A DNA stretch of 23,782 nt from Halieaceae bacterium UBA3479 (GTDB taxonomy: Bacteria; Pseudomonadota; Gammaproteobacteria; Pseudomonadales; Halieaceae), in the NCBI GenBank assembly GCA_002377985.1, contig DFQW01000044.1:1-23782 (forward strand). The letters run 5' to 3'. The notes below the pieces were generated by a model. The model was not told the origin of the DNA and searched no databases. It saw nothing but the letters and a program-made list of their open reading frames with translations. Positions 15,781 to 23,338 of the stretch are shown piece after piece. Each line of letters starts with the position of its first letter. Within the stretch, counting starts at the first letter, position 1. Made by a program: the position numbers and the translations under genes.

Positions 15781-17313
15781 ATGAAGCGCAGAGAATTCCT
15801 CAAAAATAGCTCAATAGTCGGTCTATCAGTGGCAACATCACTCGATAGACCCGTAAAGGCAAGACACATGGCCGATGAAATCACCCGCATCAGCGCCTCA
15901 AAACTCTCGCAGGCAATCAAAAGCCGAGACGTTTCTTGTGTCGAGGTGATGCAGGCATACCTTGAGCGAATTCATCGATATAACCCGCTCTATAACGCGA
16001 TCGTTAGTCTGGTGGACGATTCAGAACTCCTCCGACAGGCGGAGGCAGCGGACAAAGCATTGCTCAAGGGTGAGTACTGGGGATGGATGCACGGGATGCC
16101 CCATGCGATCAAAGATCTCGCGGATGCCCAAGGCTTAGTAAGCACCTACGGCTCACCCATTTTTGCTCAGAATGTGGCCATGGCAGACAGCCTCCCCGTT
16201 GCCCGAATTCGCGCACAGGGCGCAATCTTCATTGGCAAAACCAATACTCCGGAGTTCGGCGCGGGTTCACAGACCTATAATGGCGTGTTTGGCACGACTC
16301 GCAACGCCTACAACCCTCATCTCACGGCAGGCGGCAGCAGCGGTGGGGCCGCAGTCGGCTTAGCAGCGGAGTTGTTACCCACTGCCGACGGCAGCGACAT
16401 GATGGGATCGCTGCGCAATCCGGCCGGCTTCAACAATGTTGTTGGCTTCCGACCGAGTCAGGGCAGAGTACCCAGCCCTTCTAACGAAACCTCACTTTTC
16501 TACGATCAGTTAGCAACTGACGGGCCCATGGGCCGAAATACGGAAGACACGATCCGGTTGCTCGGCACGATGGCGGGCTATGATTCCCGTGCGCCCCTCT
16601 CACTCCGCGACGAGATACCGGCTTACGAGGCCTTCTCGCCGGCGGCGCTTGAGAACATGCGCATTGGCTGGCTGAGCGACTATCAAGGCTATCTTCCGAT
16701 GGAACCGGGTGTCGCGTCATTGTGTGAATCCGCGCTGAAGCAACTGACGCAGCACGGCGCGACGCTAGAAGACTGCATGCCGGACTACGAGATGGCCAGA
16801 CTCTGGCAAACCTGGCTGACGCTGCGTCATTGGGCGTGGAGCGCCGCCAAGCCACTCTACGATAACGCGCAAACCAAGGCGCTTTTGAAGCCGGAACTGC
16901 AATGGGAGATCGAGGGCTCACTGAACATGACTGCCGCCGGGATTGCCGAGGCAGATAAAGGCCGCTCAGACTGGTACCGCGCACTGGACGACTTATTTGG
17001 CCGCTATGACCTCCTGGCGCTCCCCACAGCCCAAACATTCCCCTTCTCCGCAGATATCCATTGGCCCGAGTCGATTGATGGTAAAGCGATGGACACCTAT
17101 CACCGCTGGATGGAAGTCACGATCGGCGGCACATTGGCCGGGCTTCCGGCCGTCAGCCTACCTGCAGGATTTGATGGAGACGGGCGTGCGATGGGCATAC
17201 AGTTCATGGGGCCCATGGGAGCTGATCAAAAAGTGCTGGAATTTGCGATGGCCTATGAAACGGTGACCCAGCATCTGCATGAACGGCCAAAACTCGCGGA
17301 ACAACTGGACTAG
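15781..17313 (+). CDS. Amidase signature family hydrolase with Tat signal
   Basis: The 510-residue protein has the amidase-signature Ser-cisSer-Lys triad: Lys111 in HAIKD, the cis-serine in GGSSGG (184-189) and the nucleophile Ser210 in MMGSLRNPA. The N-terminus KRREFLK followed by a hydrophobic stretch (11-21) is a twin-arginine signal, so the folded enzyme is probably exported to the periplasm. Family members hydrolyse aliphatic, aromatic or acyl amides; the substrate is not readable. The second half keeps the typical YDLLALPTAQTFPF strand. The usual nucleophile region DGGGSIR is DMMGSLR here, a mild departure. Its stop codon overlaps the stop of the convergent deacetylase by 4 bases. Confidence 0.9.
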   Translation: MKRREFLKNSSIVGLSVATSLDRPVKARHMADEITRISASKLSQAIKSRDVSCVEVMQAYLERIHRYNPLYNAIVSLVDDSELLRQAEAADKALLKGEYWGWMHGMPHAIKDLADAQGLVSTYGSPIFAQNVAMADSLPVARIRAQGAIFIGKTNTPEFGAGSQTYNGVFGTTRNAYNPHLTAGGSSGGAAVGLAAELLPTADGSDMMGSLRNPAGFNNVVGFRPSQGRVPSPSNETSLFYDQLATDGPMGRNTEDTIRLLGTMAGYDSRAPLSLRDEIPAYEAFSPAALENMRIGWLSDYQGYLPMEPGVASLCESALKQLTQHGATLEDCMPDYEMARLWQTWLTLRHWAWSAAKPLYDNAQTKALLKPELQWEIEGSLNMTAAGIAEADKGRSDWYRALDDLFGRYDLLALPTAQTFPFSADIHWPESIDGKAMDTYHRWMEVTIGGTLAGLPAVSLPAGFDGDGRAMGIQFMGPMGADQKVLEFAMAYETVTQHLHERPKLAEQLD

Positions 17314-18338
17314 GGGCGGCGAAACCCCCTCAGCAGCGCTGCGACATTCTCGCCCAGTGCCGAGACCGCATACCCCCCCTCAAATATAAACACCGTCGGT
17401 AGCCCAATAACTTCGATCTGCTCACCCACCTTGACGTAATCATCGGTCTGCAAGCAGAACGAAGAGATCGGATCGTCAACAAAGGTGTCCATCCCAACAG
17501 ACACCACAAGGTAATCGGGCTCACACCCACCGACAAATTCAATGGCCTTAGACAAATTCTCGCTCCACTGCGCATAAGCGGTACCCGCAGGCAAAGGGAG
17601 ATTCAAATTGAACCCATGCCCTTCCGCTTCTCCGACTTCGTCGGCGTGTCCGGCATAAAACGGGTACTCAAACTGCGGGTCTCCGTGAATGGAGGCAAAG
17701 ACCACGTCGCTGCGGTCAAAAAAGATCTCCTGAGTGCCATTACCGTGGTGGTAGTCAATATCCAGAATGGCCACCCGCTTCGCACCCGCATCCCTCAACC
17801 ATTGTGCAGCGATCGCTGCGTTATTGAGAAAGCAGTAACCGCCCGCATAGTTGGGGCCGGCGTGATGGCCGGGCGGTCGACACAGCGCAAAGGCTGCCCG
17901 GTCGCCCTCATAGACCAGCTTGGCGGCAGACAGCGCGATATCGCGGGAGGCGACCACCGCCTGAAATGTCGTTTCGGTAATCGGCACGCAGCCATCGAAG
18001 CAGTAGCGACCGAACTTGGCCACGATGGAATCGGAGCTCTCTGCACGCATCCTGCCACGCGGCCAGACGCAGGGTGTGGGGTCACCCTCCACACCCAGTT
18101 CTTTACTGGCAGCGTAGGCCGTTTTTAGGAAGGCGAGATAATCAGCGTCGTGCACCGCCAGCGTCGTCTCGTCCCCAAATGGTGACGGCGTGATCGTCTG
18201 ACCGAACTCATCCTCACCGAGGCTGCTCCGCACAATATCGACCCGCTCGGGTTTTTCAAAGATCGGCAGAAACTGGCCCGGGCTGAGTTCCTGCTGTGGC
18301 GCGTGGAGCTGATGCGCCTCGGACGTGACGATTTTCAT
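17310..18338 (-). CDS. aphA: Acetylpolyamine amidohydrolase (class II HDAC-like)
   Basis: The 342-residue zinc deacetylase aligns closely with the Mycoplana ramosa acetylpolyamine amidohydrolase as I recall it, with residue numbers in register: His158-His159 (PPGHH), zinc ligands Asp195 and His197 (DIDYH) and Asp284 (VGMDTF), and the catalytic Tyr323 (EGGY). Glu17, in the polyamine-recognition region, is also present. It should remove acetyl groups from N-acetylated polyamines or similar primary acylamines in the cytoplasm. No signal peptide is present. A diverged truncated paralogue lies at 12431-12748. Its stop shares a CTAG with the convergent amidase stop. A secreted cupin gene precedes it by 101 bases on the same strand. 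Native substrate unproven. Confidence 0.88.
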   Translation of the reverse strand: MKIVTSEAHQLHAPQQELSPGQFLPIFEKPERVDIVRSSLGEDEFGQTITPSPFGDETTLAVHDADYLAFLKTAYAASKELGVEGDPTPCVWPRGRMRAESSDSIVAKFGRYCFDGCVPITETTFQAVVASRDIALSAAKLVYEGDRAAFALCRPPGHHAGPNYAGGYCFLNNAAIAAQWLRDAGAKRVAILDIDYHHGNGTQEIFFDRSDVVFASIHGDPQFEYPFYAGHADEVGEAEGHGFNLNLPLPAGTAYAQWSENLSKAIEFVGGCEPDYLVVSVGMDTFVDDPISSFCLQTDDYVKVGEQIEVIGLPTVFIFEGGYAVSALGENVAALLRGFRRP

Positions 18339-18439
18339 CTAGGCTCTCATCGCGCTATTGCCGTGATCAGGTCCTTGCGGCGCTGGCCATTCCCTGAATA
18401 AGCCACAACCGGGATGGTGCTGTTGAAGGTGGTGCTTTT

Positions 18440-18904
18440 TCAGTCCCCAGCATAAGAAACGCTGATCTTCTTAATCGCGCTCAATTGCCTCCAGGTACCG
18501 TTGAATCCCTTAGGCATGACAAGTGCGTCCCCAGGGCCATAAATTTTTGGGGATCCCCCAACGGCAGTGATTTCTACTTGGCCCTCAAGAAAAACCATGA
18601 CCTCGCTGACTGGCCAGTTGGCAATACTCAATGTCACTTCGGTGCCGTGATAGAAACCCACGTCAAACTGCCCATCAGCAGACCCAAATGCATTGACGCT
18701 CGCCGACTTTGGGTCTACACCCTCCGATATCCGCATAAAAGGATATTCCTGAACCTCTGCCAGCTCAGCAGCCGCTAGCGCGTCAGGATTAAGGTCCACT
18801 ATTGCTTTCGGTTTCATACTCGCTCCCGCCATGATCGCTGCGACGGTTCCAGCGCCACATAGCGCTACTGTGAACACGATCGATTTAAGCACCATCTTTT
18901 TCAT
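18440..18904 (-). CDS. Secreted cupin-domain protein 1
   Basis: The 154-residue protein begins with an N-terminal signal sequence or anchor (MKKMVLKSIVFTVALCGAG, 1-19). One cupin barrel follows: VMVFLEGQVEIT and GPGDALVMPKGFNGTW. The start at 18904 is chosen because AAAGGA sits 7 bases upstream and the hydrophobic signal begins there; the frame is open to 19006, but that region is not signal-like. Canonical HxH cupin metal ligands are not seen. It is paralogous to the neighbouring secreted cupin and to the cupin at 11981-12415. The function is unknown. Confidence 0.78.
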   Translation of the reverse strand: MKKMVLKSIVFTVALCGAGTVAAIMAGASMKPKAIVDLNPDALAAAELAEVQEYPFMRISEGVDPKSASVNAFGSADGQFDVGFYHGTEVTLSIANWPVSEVMVFLEGQVEITAVGGSPKIYGPGDALVMPKGFNGTWRQLSAIKKISVSYAGD

Positions 18905-18972
18905 TTCGATTCCTTTTAGAAGTTTGTTCGCAGCGCAACACGCATTATGCGATCGCAACATCGGGTCGCTAC

Positions 18973-19002
18973 TGGTCATCGAAGACCACGGGTAATCACC
19001 CG
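18973..19002 (-). other. Two adjacent small inverted repeats between the cupin genes
   Basis: TGGTC-6-GACCA (18973-18988) is directly followed by CGGGT-4-ACCCG (18989-19002). Both stems are 5 bp, and no T-run follows on either strand, so this is not a standard terminator. It could be an RNA stabiliser or processing site between the two cupin cistrons, or chance. Confidence 0.3.
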
Positions 19003-19014
19003 CCACGCTTGCTT

Positions 19015-19476
19015 CTACTCTCTCTTAATGACTACCAGCTCTCTGAATTCACCCTGCATCTCCCAGGTACCTGTGAATCCCTTCGGCACAAGGACGCTCT
19101 CTCCCGCCTCAAATTTTTGAGGCGCTCCTCCGTCCGCGGTCAGGATTAATGCACCACTGACCACCAGCACAAACTCGTCAATATCGTAATTATCGATTCG
19201 CAAAACCATCGGCTTTGCCTGATAAATTGCGACATCAATATCGCCGCTATACAGGTACTTGTAACGATGCTCGGAGCGCCCGGCGAGAATCTGCTCTTCT
19301 GGCCACGGGGGCATATCCGACTCCATGTCAGAATAGTTGACGGCCCCGGGCTCGAGCCTCATCGGTGTCGGAGGACGCTCTATGGGCGCATCACCTATCA
19401 CAGCTTGCGCGGCAAATATGGCGACTCCGAACAAACCACCTGCGACCTTTCTAGCTCTTCTCACATTGCTGCCCAT
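19015..19476 (-). CDS. Secreted cupin-domain protein 2
   Basis: The 153-residue protein has a signal peptide (basic start MGSNVRRARK, hydrophobic VAGGLFGVAIFAAQAV). The C-terminal cupin contains DEFVLVVSGALILTADGG and AGESVLVPKGFTGTWEM. It is closest in motif to the cytoplasmic cupin at 11981 (DEF, LILT, VPKG, GxWEM shared). Histidine metal ligands are lacking. It starts 21 bases after the stop of the CoA ligase gene, suggesting cotranscription. The ribosome binding site is weak (AGG). The function is unknown. Confidence 0.8.
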   Translation of the reverse strand: MGSNVRRARKVAGGLFGVAIFAAQAVIGDAPIERPPTPMRLEPGAVNYSDMESDMPPWPEEQILAGRSEHRYKYLYSGDIDVAIYQAKPMVLRIDNYDIDEFVLVVSGALILTADGGAPQKFEAGESVLVPKGFTGTWEMQGEFRELVVIKRE

Positions 19477-19497
19477 TCGACCTATCCGCAGTGACTT

Positions 19498-21021
19498 TTA
19501 GTTATCGAGCGAGTGAAGCTCGCGTCGCATGACTTTACCGGTACTGGTTTTAGGCAAGTCATCAACAAATTGTACGGAGCGCGGTACTTTGTAAGCCGCA
19601 AGGTGCTCTCTGCAGTAGTTAATGATGTCGTCGGCATCAGGTTGCGCACCAGTTTTGGGTACGATGTAGGCCTTCGCCAGCTCACCCTTTTCCTCATCCG
19701 GGACACTGCCAACTGCAACGAGCGCGACATCTTGATGCCCTGCCACGACCCGCTCAATCTCCGCGGGATAAACGTTGTAGCCTGCCGTCAGAATCATGTC
19801 TTTTTTGCGGTCTACGATAAAAATACAGCCGTCCTCATCCATCGAGGCGACATCCCCCGTGTGTAGCCAGCCGTCGGCCTCAATCGTCTCCCGGGTTGCC
19901 TGCTCGTTGCCATAGTAGCCCTGCATCACCACGCCACCCTTGATCATCAGCTCTCCAATATCTCCTGCGGGCAGTGTGACAGTGGCGTCTTCGGTGGAGG
20001 CTATCCTTGCGTCAACATAAGGAAGCGCAACACCAATTGAGCCATGCTTGACCGGCCCATTGGATGCGAACGTGGTGCCCAATCCACCGAGCTCGGTCAT
20101 GCCCCACAGCTCGATGAGCGGGCAGCCGAACTGAGCCTCAACCTCCTGCATCTTCGGGACCGGCATCGTTTGCCCACCCACGGTGCAACATCGGAGACTG
20201 GATAAATCATAGGAACCCAGCTCGGGATAATTCAGCAGAAACATGAACATGGTGGGTACGCCCTCGAACAGGGTCGCCTGATGCTCCTGGATGCTCTGCA
20301 ATATGGTCTTCTCGTCAAACGATGGGTGCAGGACTAAAGTCATGCCCGATTGCACAGCCCCGTTCATCACCACATTGCCGTACACATGAGGGCACGGCAG
20401 TGCCGTAACAACAGTATCTCTGTCACTCCGTTGATGCATCAGAGCCGTCATGGCTACATTCAGCAAAATACTTTGGTGCGATAAACAAGCCCCCTTGGGG
20501 TGCCCCGTCGTCCCCGACGTGTACCCGATTGTGGAAAGTGACAGCGGATCGATATCCGGCACCTCGAAGTTGTCATTGGCTGCGTCAAGCACCGCGTTGA
20601 ACGCCAGCATGCCATCCGGCAATGGCTCGTCCCCAAAGGCAATCAGCTCTCGAACTTCGGAGCGCTCTTTGACGTTCTGGATCGACATTGCTTTCTCATA
20701 TGACGCGATCACAACAGAAGCGCCGCAGTCGTTGGCGATGAATTCCACCTCTGAAGGGGTCAACATGACATTAATTGGGTTGACTACAGCGCCTGTTTTC
20801 AAAATGCCGTAGTAGCTGACGACCCATTCCCAACAATTGGGAGAGTAGAGTGTGACGCGGTCTCCGACCTGAACACCCAAACCGATCAATGCGCTGGCGA
20901 GCTTGTTTGAGAGTGCATCCAGCTCACTAAAACTCAGGCTACGGCCCTCACAAATAAGCACCGTTTTATCACCATAGATCTGCGCAGCAGCAGTGGGAAT
21001 CTCTCCGATTGATGTGATCAT
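19498..21021 (-). CDS. AMP-forming acyl-CoA synthetase (ligase)
   Basis: The 507-residue ANL-family enzyme has the P-loop-like motif YTSGTTGHPKG, the core ELWGMTELGG, the hinge region GWLHTGDVA followed by DRKKDMI, and the C-terminal catalytic lysine in KTSTGKVMRREL. It activates a carboxylic acid to its CoA thioester via an acyl-AMP. Length and motifs fit short/medium-chain or aromatic acyl-CoA ligases; the acid is unknown. It follows the quinoprotein dehydrogenase gene after 18 bases, which suggests it activates an acid derived from the dehydrogenase product. No signal peptide is present, so it acts in the cytoplasm. Confidence 0.9.
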   Translation of the reverse strand: MITSIGEIPTAAAQIYGDKTVLICEGRSLSFSELDALSNKLASALIGLGVQVGDRVTLYSPNCWEWVVSYYGILKTGAVVNPINVMLTPSEVEFIANDCGASVVIASYEKAMSIQNVKERSEVRELIAFGDEPLPDGMLAFNAVLDAANDNFEVPDIDPLSLSTIGYTSGTTGHPKGACLSHQSILLNVAMTALMHQRSDRDTVVTALPCPHVYGNVVMNGAVQSGMTLVLHPSFDEKTILQSIQEHQATLFEGVPTMFMFLLNYPELGSYDLSSLRCCTVGGQTMPVPKMQEVEAQFGCPLIELWGMTELGGLGTTFASNGPVKHGSIGVALPYVDARIASTEDATVTLPAGDIGELMIKGGVVMQGYYGNEQATRETIEADGWLHTGDVASMDEDGCIFIVDRKKDMILTAGYNVYPAEIERVVAGHQDVALVAVGSVPDEEKGELAKAYIVPKTGAQPDADDIINYCREHLAAYKVPRSVQFVDDLPKTSTGKVMRRELHSLDN

Positions 21022-21039
21022 GGGTTGAATGCCTCGGTA

Positions 21040-22986
21040 TTAAGGAGCTTTCGTCTCGACAGCATGGCTGGAGCTGGGATCAATATCGAACGCCAATAAA
21101 ACGTTGCCCGGAGTAGTCCCAAGAATGGCGTAGCCGGAGCCCCAATACACACTGCCGTCAACAATGGTGGGGCCGGGACCGCCCAAAGACCCGCCATGGC
21201 CCGCGATGCCATTTATCGTGTCGAAGGCCCGATTACTCGAAAAGCTCCAAATCAAAGTGCCGTCTTCACTGCTAAACGCACGCATAGTCCCATCAACGGA
21301 ACCGGTGAATAGCGCACCCTCGATCGCCGTGACAGCAGCCTGGTTGGCCGACGTACAGTAGTAAGAGGCTGGATCGGAACAGTCTGCGGGTGCTGCAAGC
21401 GTCACGGTCCACTGCACCTCACCCGTCTCTGGCTCGAGGGCAACTAACCCTCCCTCACGCTCCAAACCCTCTGCACTCTCAAAATCACTATGCAACTCAT
21501 ATCCAAGCGGCACGTACATATATCTCTGGTCAACAGCAGGCCCCAAATTACCGCCGGTCGCAGTTTTCCGTGTCGATGGCACTGCTTGCCAGAGAATCGC
21601 ACCACCTCGATCAGGGTCAAGAACCGTAATCTTTCGGCTTTCCTGAGAGGCAATGATAATTTGCCGGCCGCTCTCCAGAGTGTGAAGTATCGGTGAGGCA
21701 CCCACGTCATCATTAGGGCCCTGCACCTGCCCAGGACAATTTGCTTCGAACTGACTGGGCGTGTCACCGCAACTAAAAACGTTTGCATCATTTTTCAGCA
21801 GTTGCTGAGACCACATCACGTGTCCGTCATCTAGGTTAAAAGCAAAGATTGCGTCACTCGCCCCACCGTCTGGAACGGGAATGTAGGAGTTCGATGTGCC
21901 GACATAAACCGCTCTCCGTTTTGTATCAATGGTGGGCGTAGACCAGATTGCCGCACCGGCCGGCCCGAACTGCTGGGTACCTGCGCTGTTCTTCCAAAGG
22001 GGCTTAGCCGCCTCCGAGACAGTGAAGGACTTCCAGATCTGCTTGCCTGATGCTGTATTCAGGGCGACCACCGCGCCTCTGGAAGTACAGCACTCGTAGC
22101 TGGATGCAACCGCCATGGGCTCCTCCCAAGATCCGACGGGTACGATGAGCCGCTCTCCGCTCGGATCAAGCGCTACATGACCACTAATAGCCGCTGCGTG
22201 GTGCTCATCGACCTTCTGGCTCCATAACAGTTCCCCCGTCTGGGCATCCAATGCGTACACCGTGGCACCAAAATCACCAAAGTACGCCGCGTAGCGACCC
22301 GGAGATCCCTGAATCGGACCTACCGCTATTGAGCTGATCACCGGGCGATGGGCCTCGAAAGACCAGTGAACGCAACCACTATTGGCATCGAGTGCGTACA
22401 CCATCCCATTGTCACTACCCACCCACAACCAACCACCGCCCACTGCGGGCTGACTCCTCAGCGTTGCCGCTCCCGGCAGTCCAAATGCCCACTTGAGCTT
22501 TAGCTTGGCGATATCGCCCACAGCAAGACCGGCAGATTGACCGGACTGATAACGCGAGTTGGTTGTTGTGTCGGGGCTCCATCCGAGCCAATGACTTCCG
22601 TTCATAGGGTTCTGCAACACCGCGCCAGGTGCACACTGGTGATCCATACTCGCCGCTGAGCGCTCTATTTCGACCAAGGGTCGGCCTGTCAGCCACTCCG
22701 ATATTCTTCGTTTCTGCTCATCACTCAGACCCGCAGCGTGCTGCTGCATTTTACCGACGGTCATTGCCTGGTAGACGGTGGTTGGCGATAACCTTTTGAG
22801 GGCAGCTCTAGAAAGCGCTCTGGAACCTGCGACGGGCTCCTCATGGCATGTGGCGCAGTGCTCCTGAAATTCCATGACCCCGCGGTAATCGGACGTCTGC
22901 GCTGAAGCGTTGGCAGCGAGTACATCTACCCACAGAAACACTGCTAACTGAGCCAGTAATCTCATCAGCTTCGAGCTTAAACGCAT
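21040..22986 (-). CDS. Periplasmic cytochrome c-PQQ dehydrogenase (quinohemoprotein)
   Basis: The 648-residue protein has a Sec signal peptide (1-29), then a small cytochrome c domain with CATCH (Cys44, Cys47, His48) and a likely axial methionine near 75-80. A PQQ beta-propeller follows from about residue 130, with repeated blades such as VYALDANSG, VYALDAQTG and VALNTASGKQIW. Adjacent cysteines Cys299-Cys300 (YECCTSRG) correspond to the vicinal disulfide of quinoprotein alcohol dehydrogenases. The domain order, with heme first, and the ECCT motif resemble polyvinyl-alcohol dehydrogenase. It probably oxidises an alcohol in the periplasm. A good ribosome binding site (AAGGA) precedes the ATG. 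The substrate is unknown. Confidence 0.88.
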   Translation of the reverse strand: MRLSSKLMRLLAQLAVFLWVDVLAANASAQTSDYRGVMEFQEHCATCHEEPVAGSRALSRAALKRLSPTTVYQAMTVGKMQQHAAGLSDEQKRRISEWLTGRPLVEIERSAASMDHQCAPGAVLQNPMNGSHWLGWSPDTTTNSRYQSGQSAGLAVGDIAKLKLKWAFGLPGAATLRSQPAVGGGWLWVGSDNGMVYALDANSGCVHWSFEAHRPVISSIAVGPIQGSPGRYAAYFGDFGATVYALDAQTGELLWSQKVDEHHAAAISGHVALDPSGERLIVPVGSWEEPMAVASSYECCTSRGAVVALNTASGKQIWKSFTVSEAAKPLWKNSAGTQQFGPAGAAIWSTPTIDTKRRAVYVGTSNSYIPVPDGGASDAIFAFNLDDGHVMWSQQLLKNDANVFSCGDTPSQFEANCPGQVQGPNDDVGASPILHTLESGRQIIIASQESRKITVLDPDRGGAILWQAVPSTRKTATGGNLGPAVDQRYMYVPLGYELHSDFESAEGLEREGGLVALEPETGEVQWTVTLAAPADCSDPASYYCTSANQAAVTAIEGALFTGSVDGTMRAFSSEDGTLIWSFSSNRAFDTINGIAGHGGSLGGPGPTIVDGSVYWGSGYAILGTTPGNVLLAFDIDPSSSHAVETKAP

Positions 22987-23022
22987 GGTGCTTCCTTCAA
23001 GAAAGTAATAAACTAAACCATT

Positions 23023-23051
23023 GTTATACTATTTATAATTTACTCCCACAA
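23023..23051 (-). promoter_or_regulatory. Weak candidate promoter of the quinoprotein operon
   Basis: On the minus strand TATAAC (-10, 23023-23028) lies 17 bases downstream of TTGTGG (23046-23051). The surroundings are AT-rich. The -35 match is poor. Confidence 0.3.
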
Positions 23052-23152
23052 GCTGATCAATCCGCTCTCGCCCAAGCTTTACGCAGTGAAAATTTTGAAG
23101 CGCGGCGGGTTAGGCAAGCTCCCAGTATCTATCCCCTCTAGCGTCTCGCTAA

Positions 23153-23302
23153 TCAGGAGGGAATAACTGACATTCGGTCCACTAGTGCAGGTTTAGCCTG
23201 GTCTACAGGTCGCTCCTGAGCAATCGAAAGAGAAGCCGTTAGCAGTAAGCCTGTAAATAAGCCCACTGCCTTCGTCACTATGATCATCTTGATCTGCATC
23301 AT
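23153..23302 (-). CDS. Small secreted peptide, unknown
   Basis: A 49-residue frame starts with ATG-ATG and ends at TGA 23153. Residues 1-28 form a convincing signal peptide: MMQIKMIIVTK, hydrophobic AVGLFTGLLLTASL, and cleavage near SIA-Q. The predicted mature part is only about 21 residues (QERPVDQAKPALVDRMSVIP plus Ser). AAAGG lies 5 bases before the second ATG. It lies 36 bases after the stop of the TonB-dependent receptor gene and so may be cotranscribed. It could be a remnant of a longer periplasmic protein. I do not recognise a family. Confidence 0.5.
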   Translation of the reverse strand: MMQIKMIIVTKAVGLFTGLLLTASLSIAQERPVDQAKPALVDRMSVIPS

Positions 23303-23338
23303 CACCTTTATAACCCACCAAAGGTTTGACCTTTGTGC

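Noticed and set aside
12431..18338. Possible mobile-element transposition of the deacetylase segment
   Set aside because: No terminal inverted repeats, target duplications or transposase were seen, and the two copies are too diverged for a recent event; ancient duplication plus deletion is simpler.
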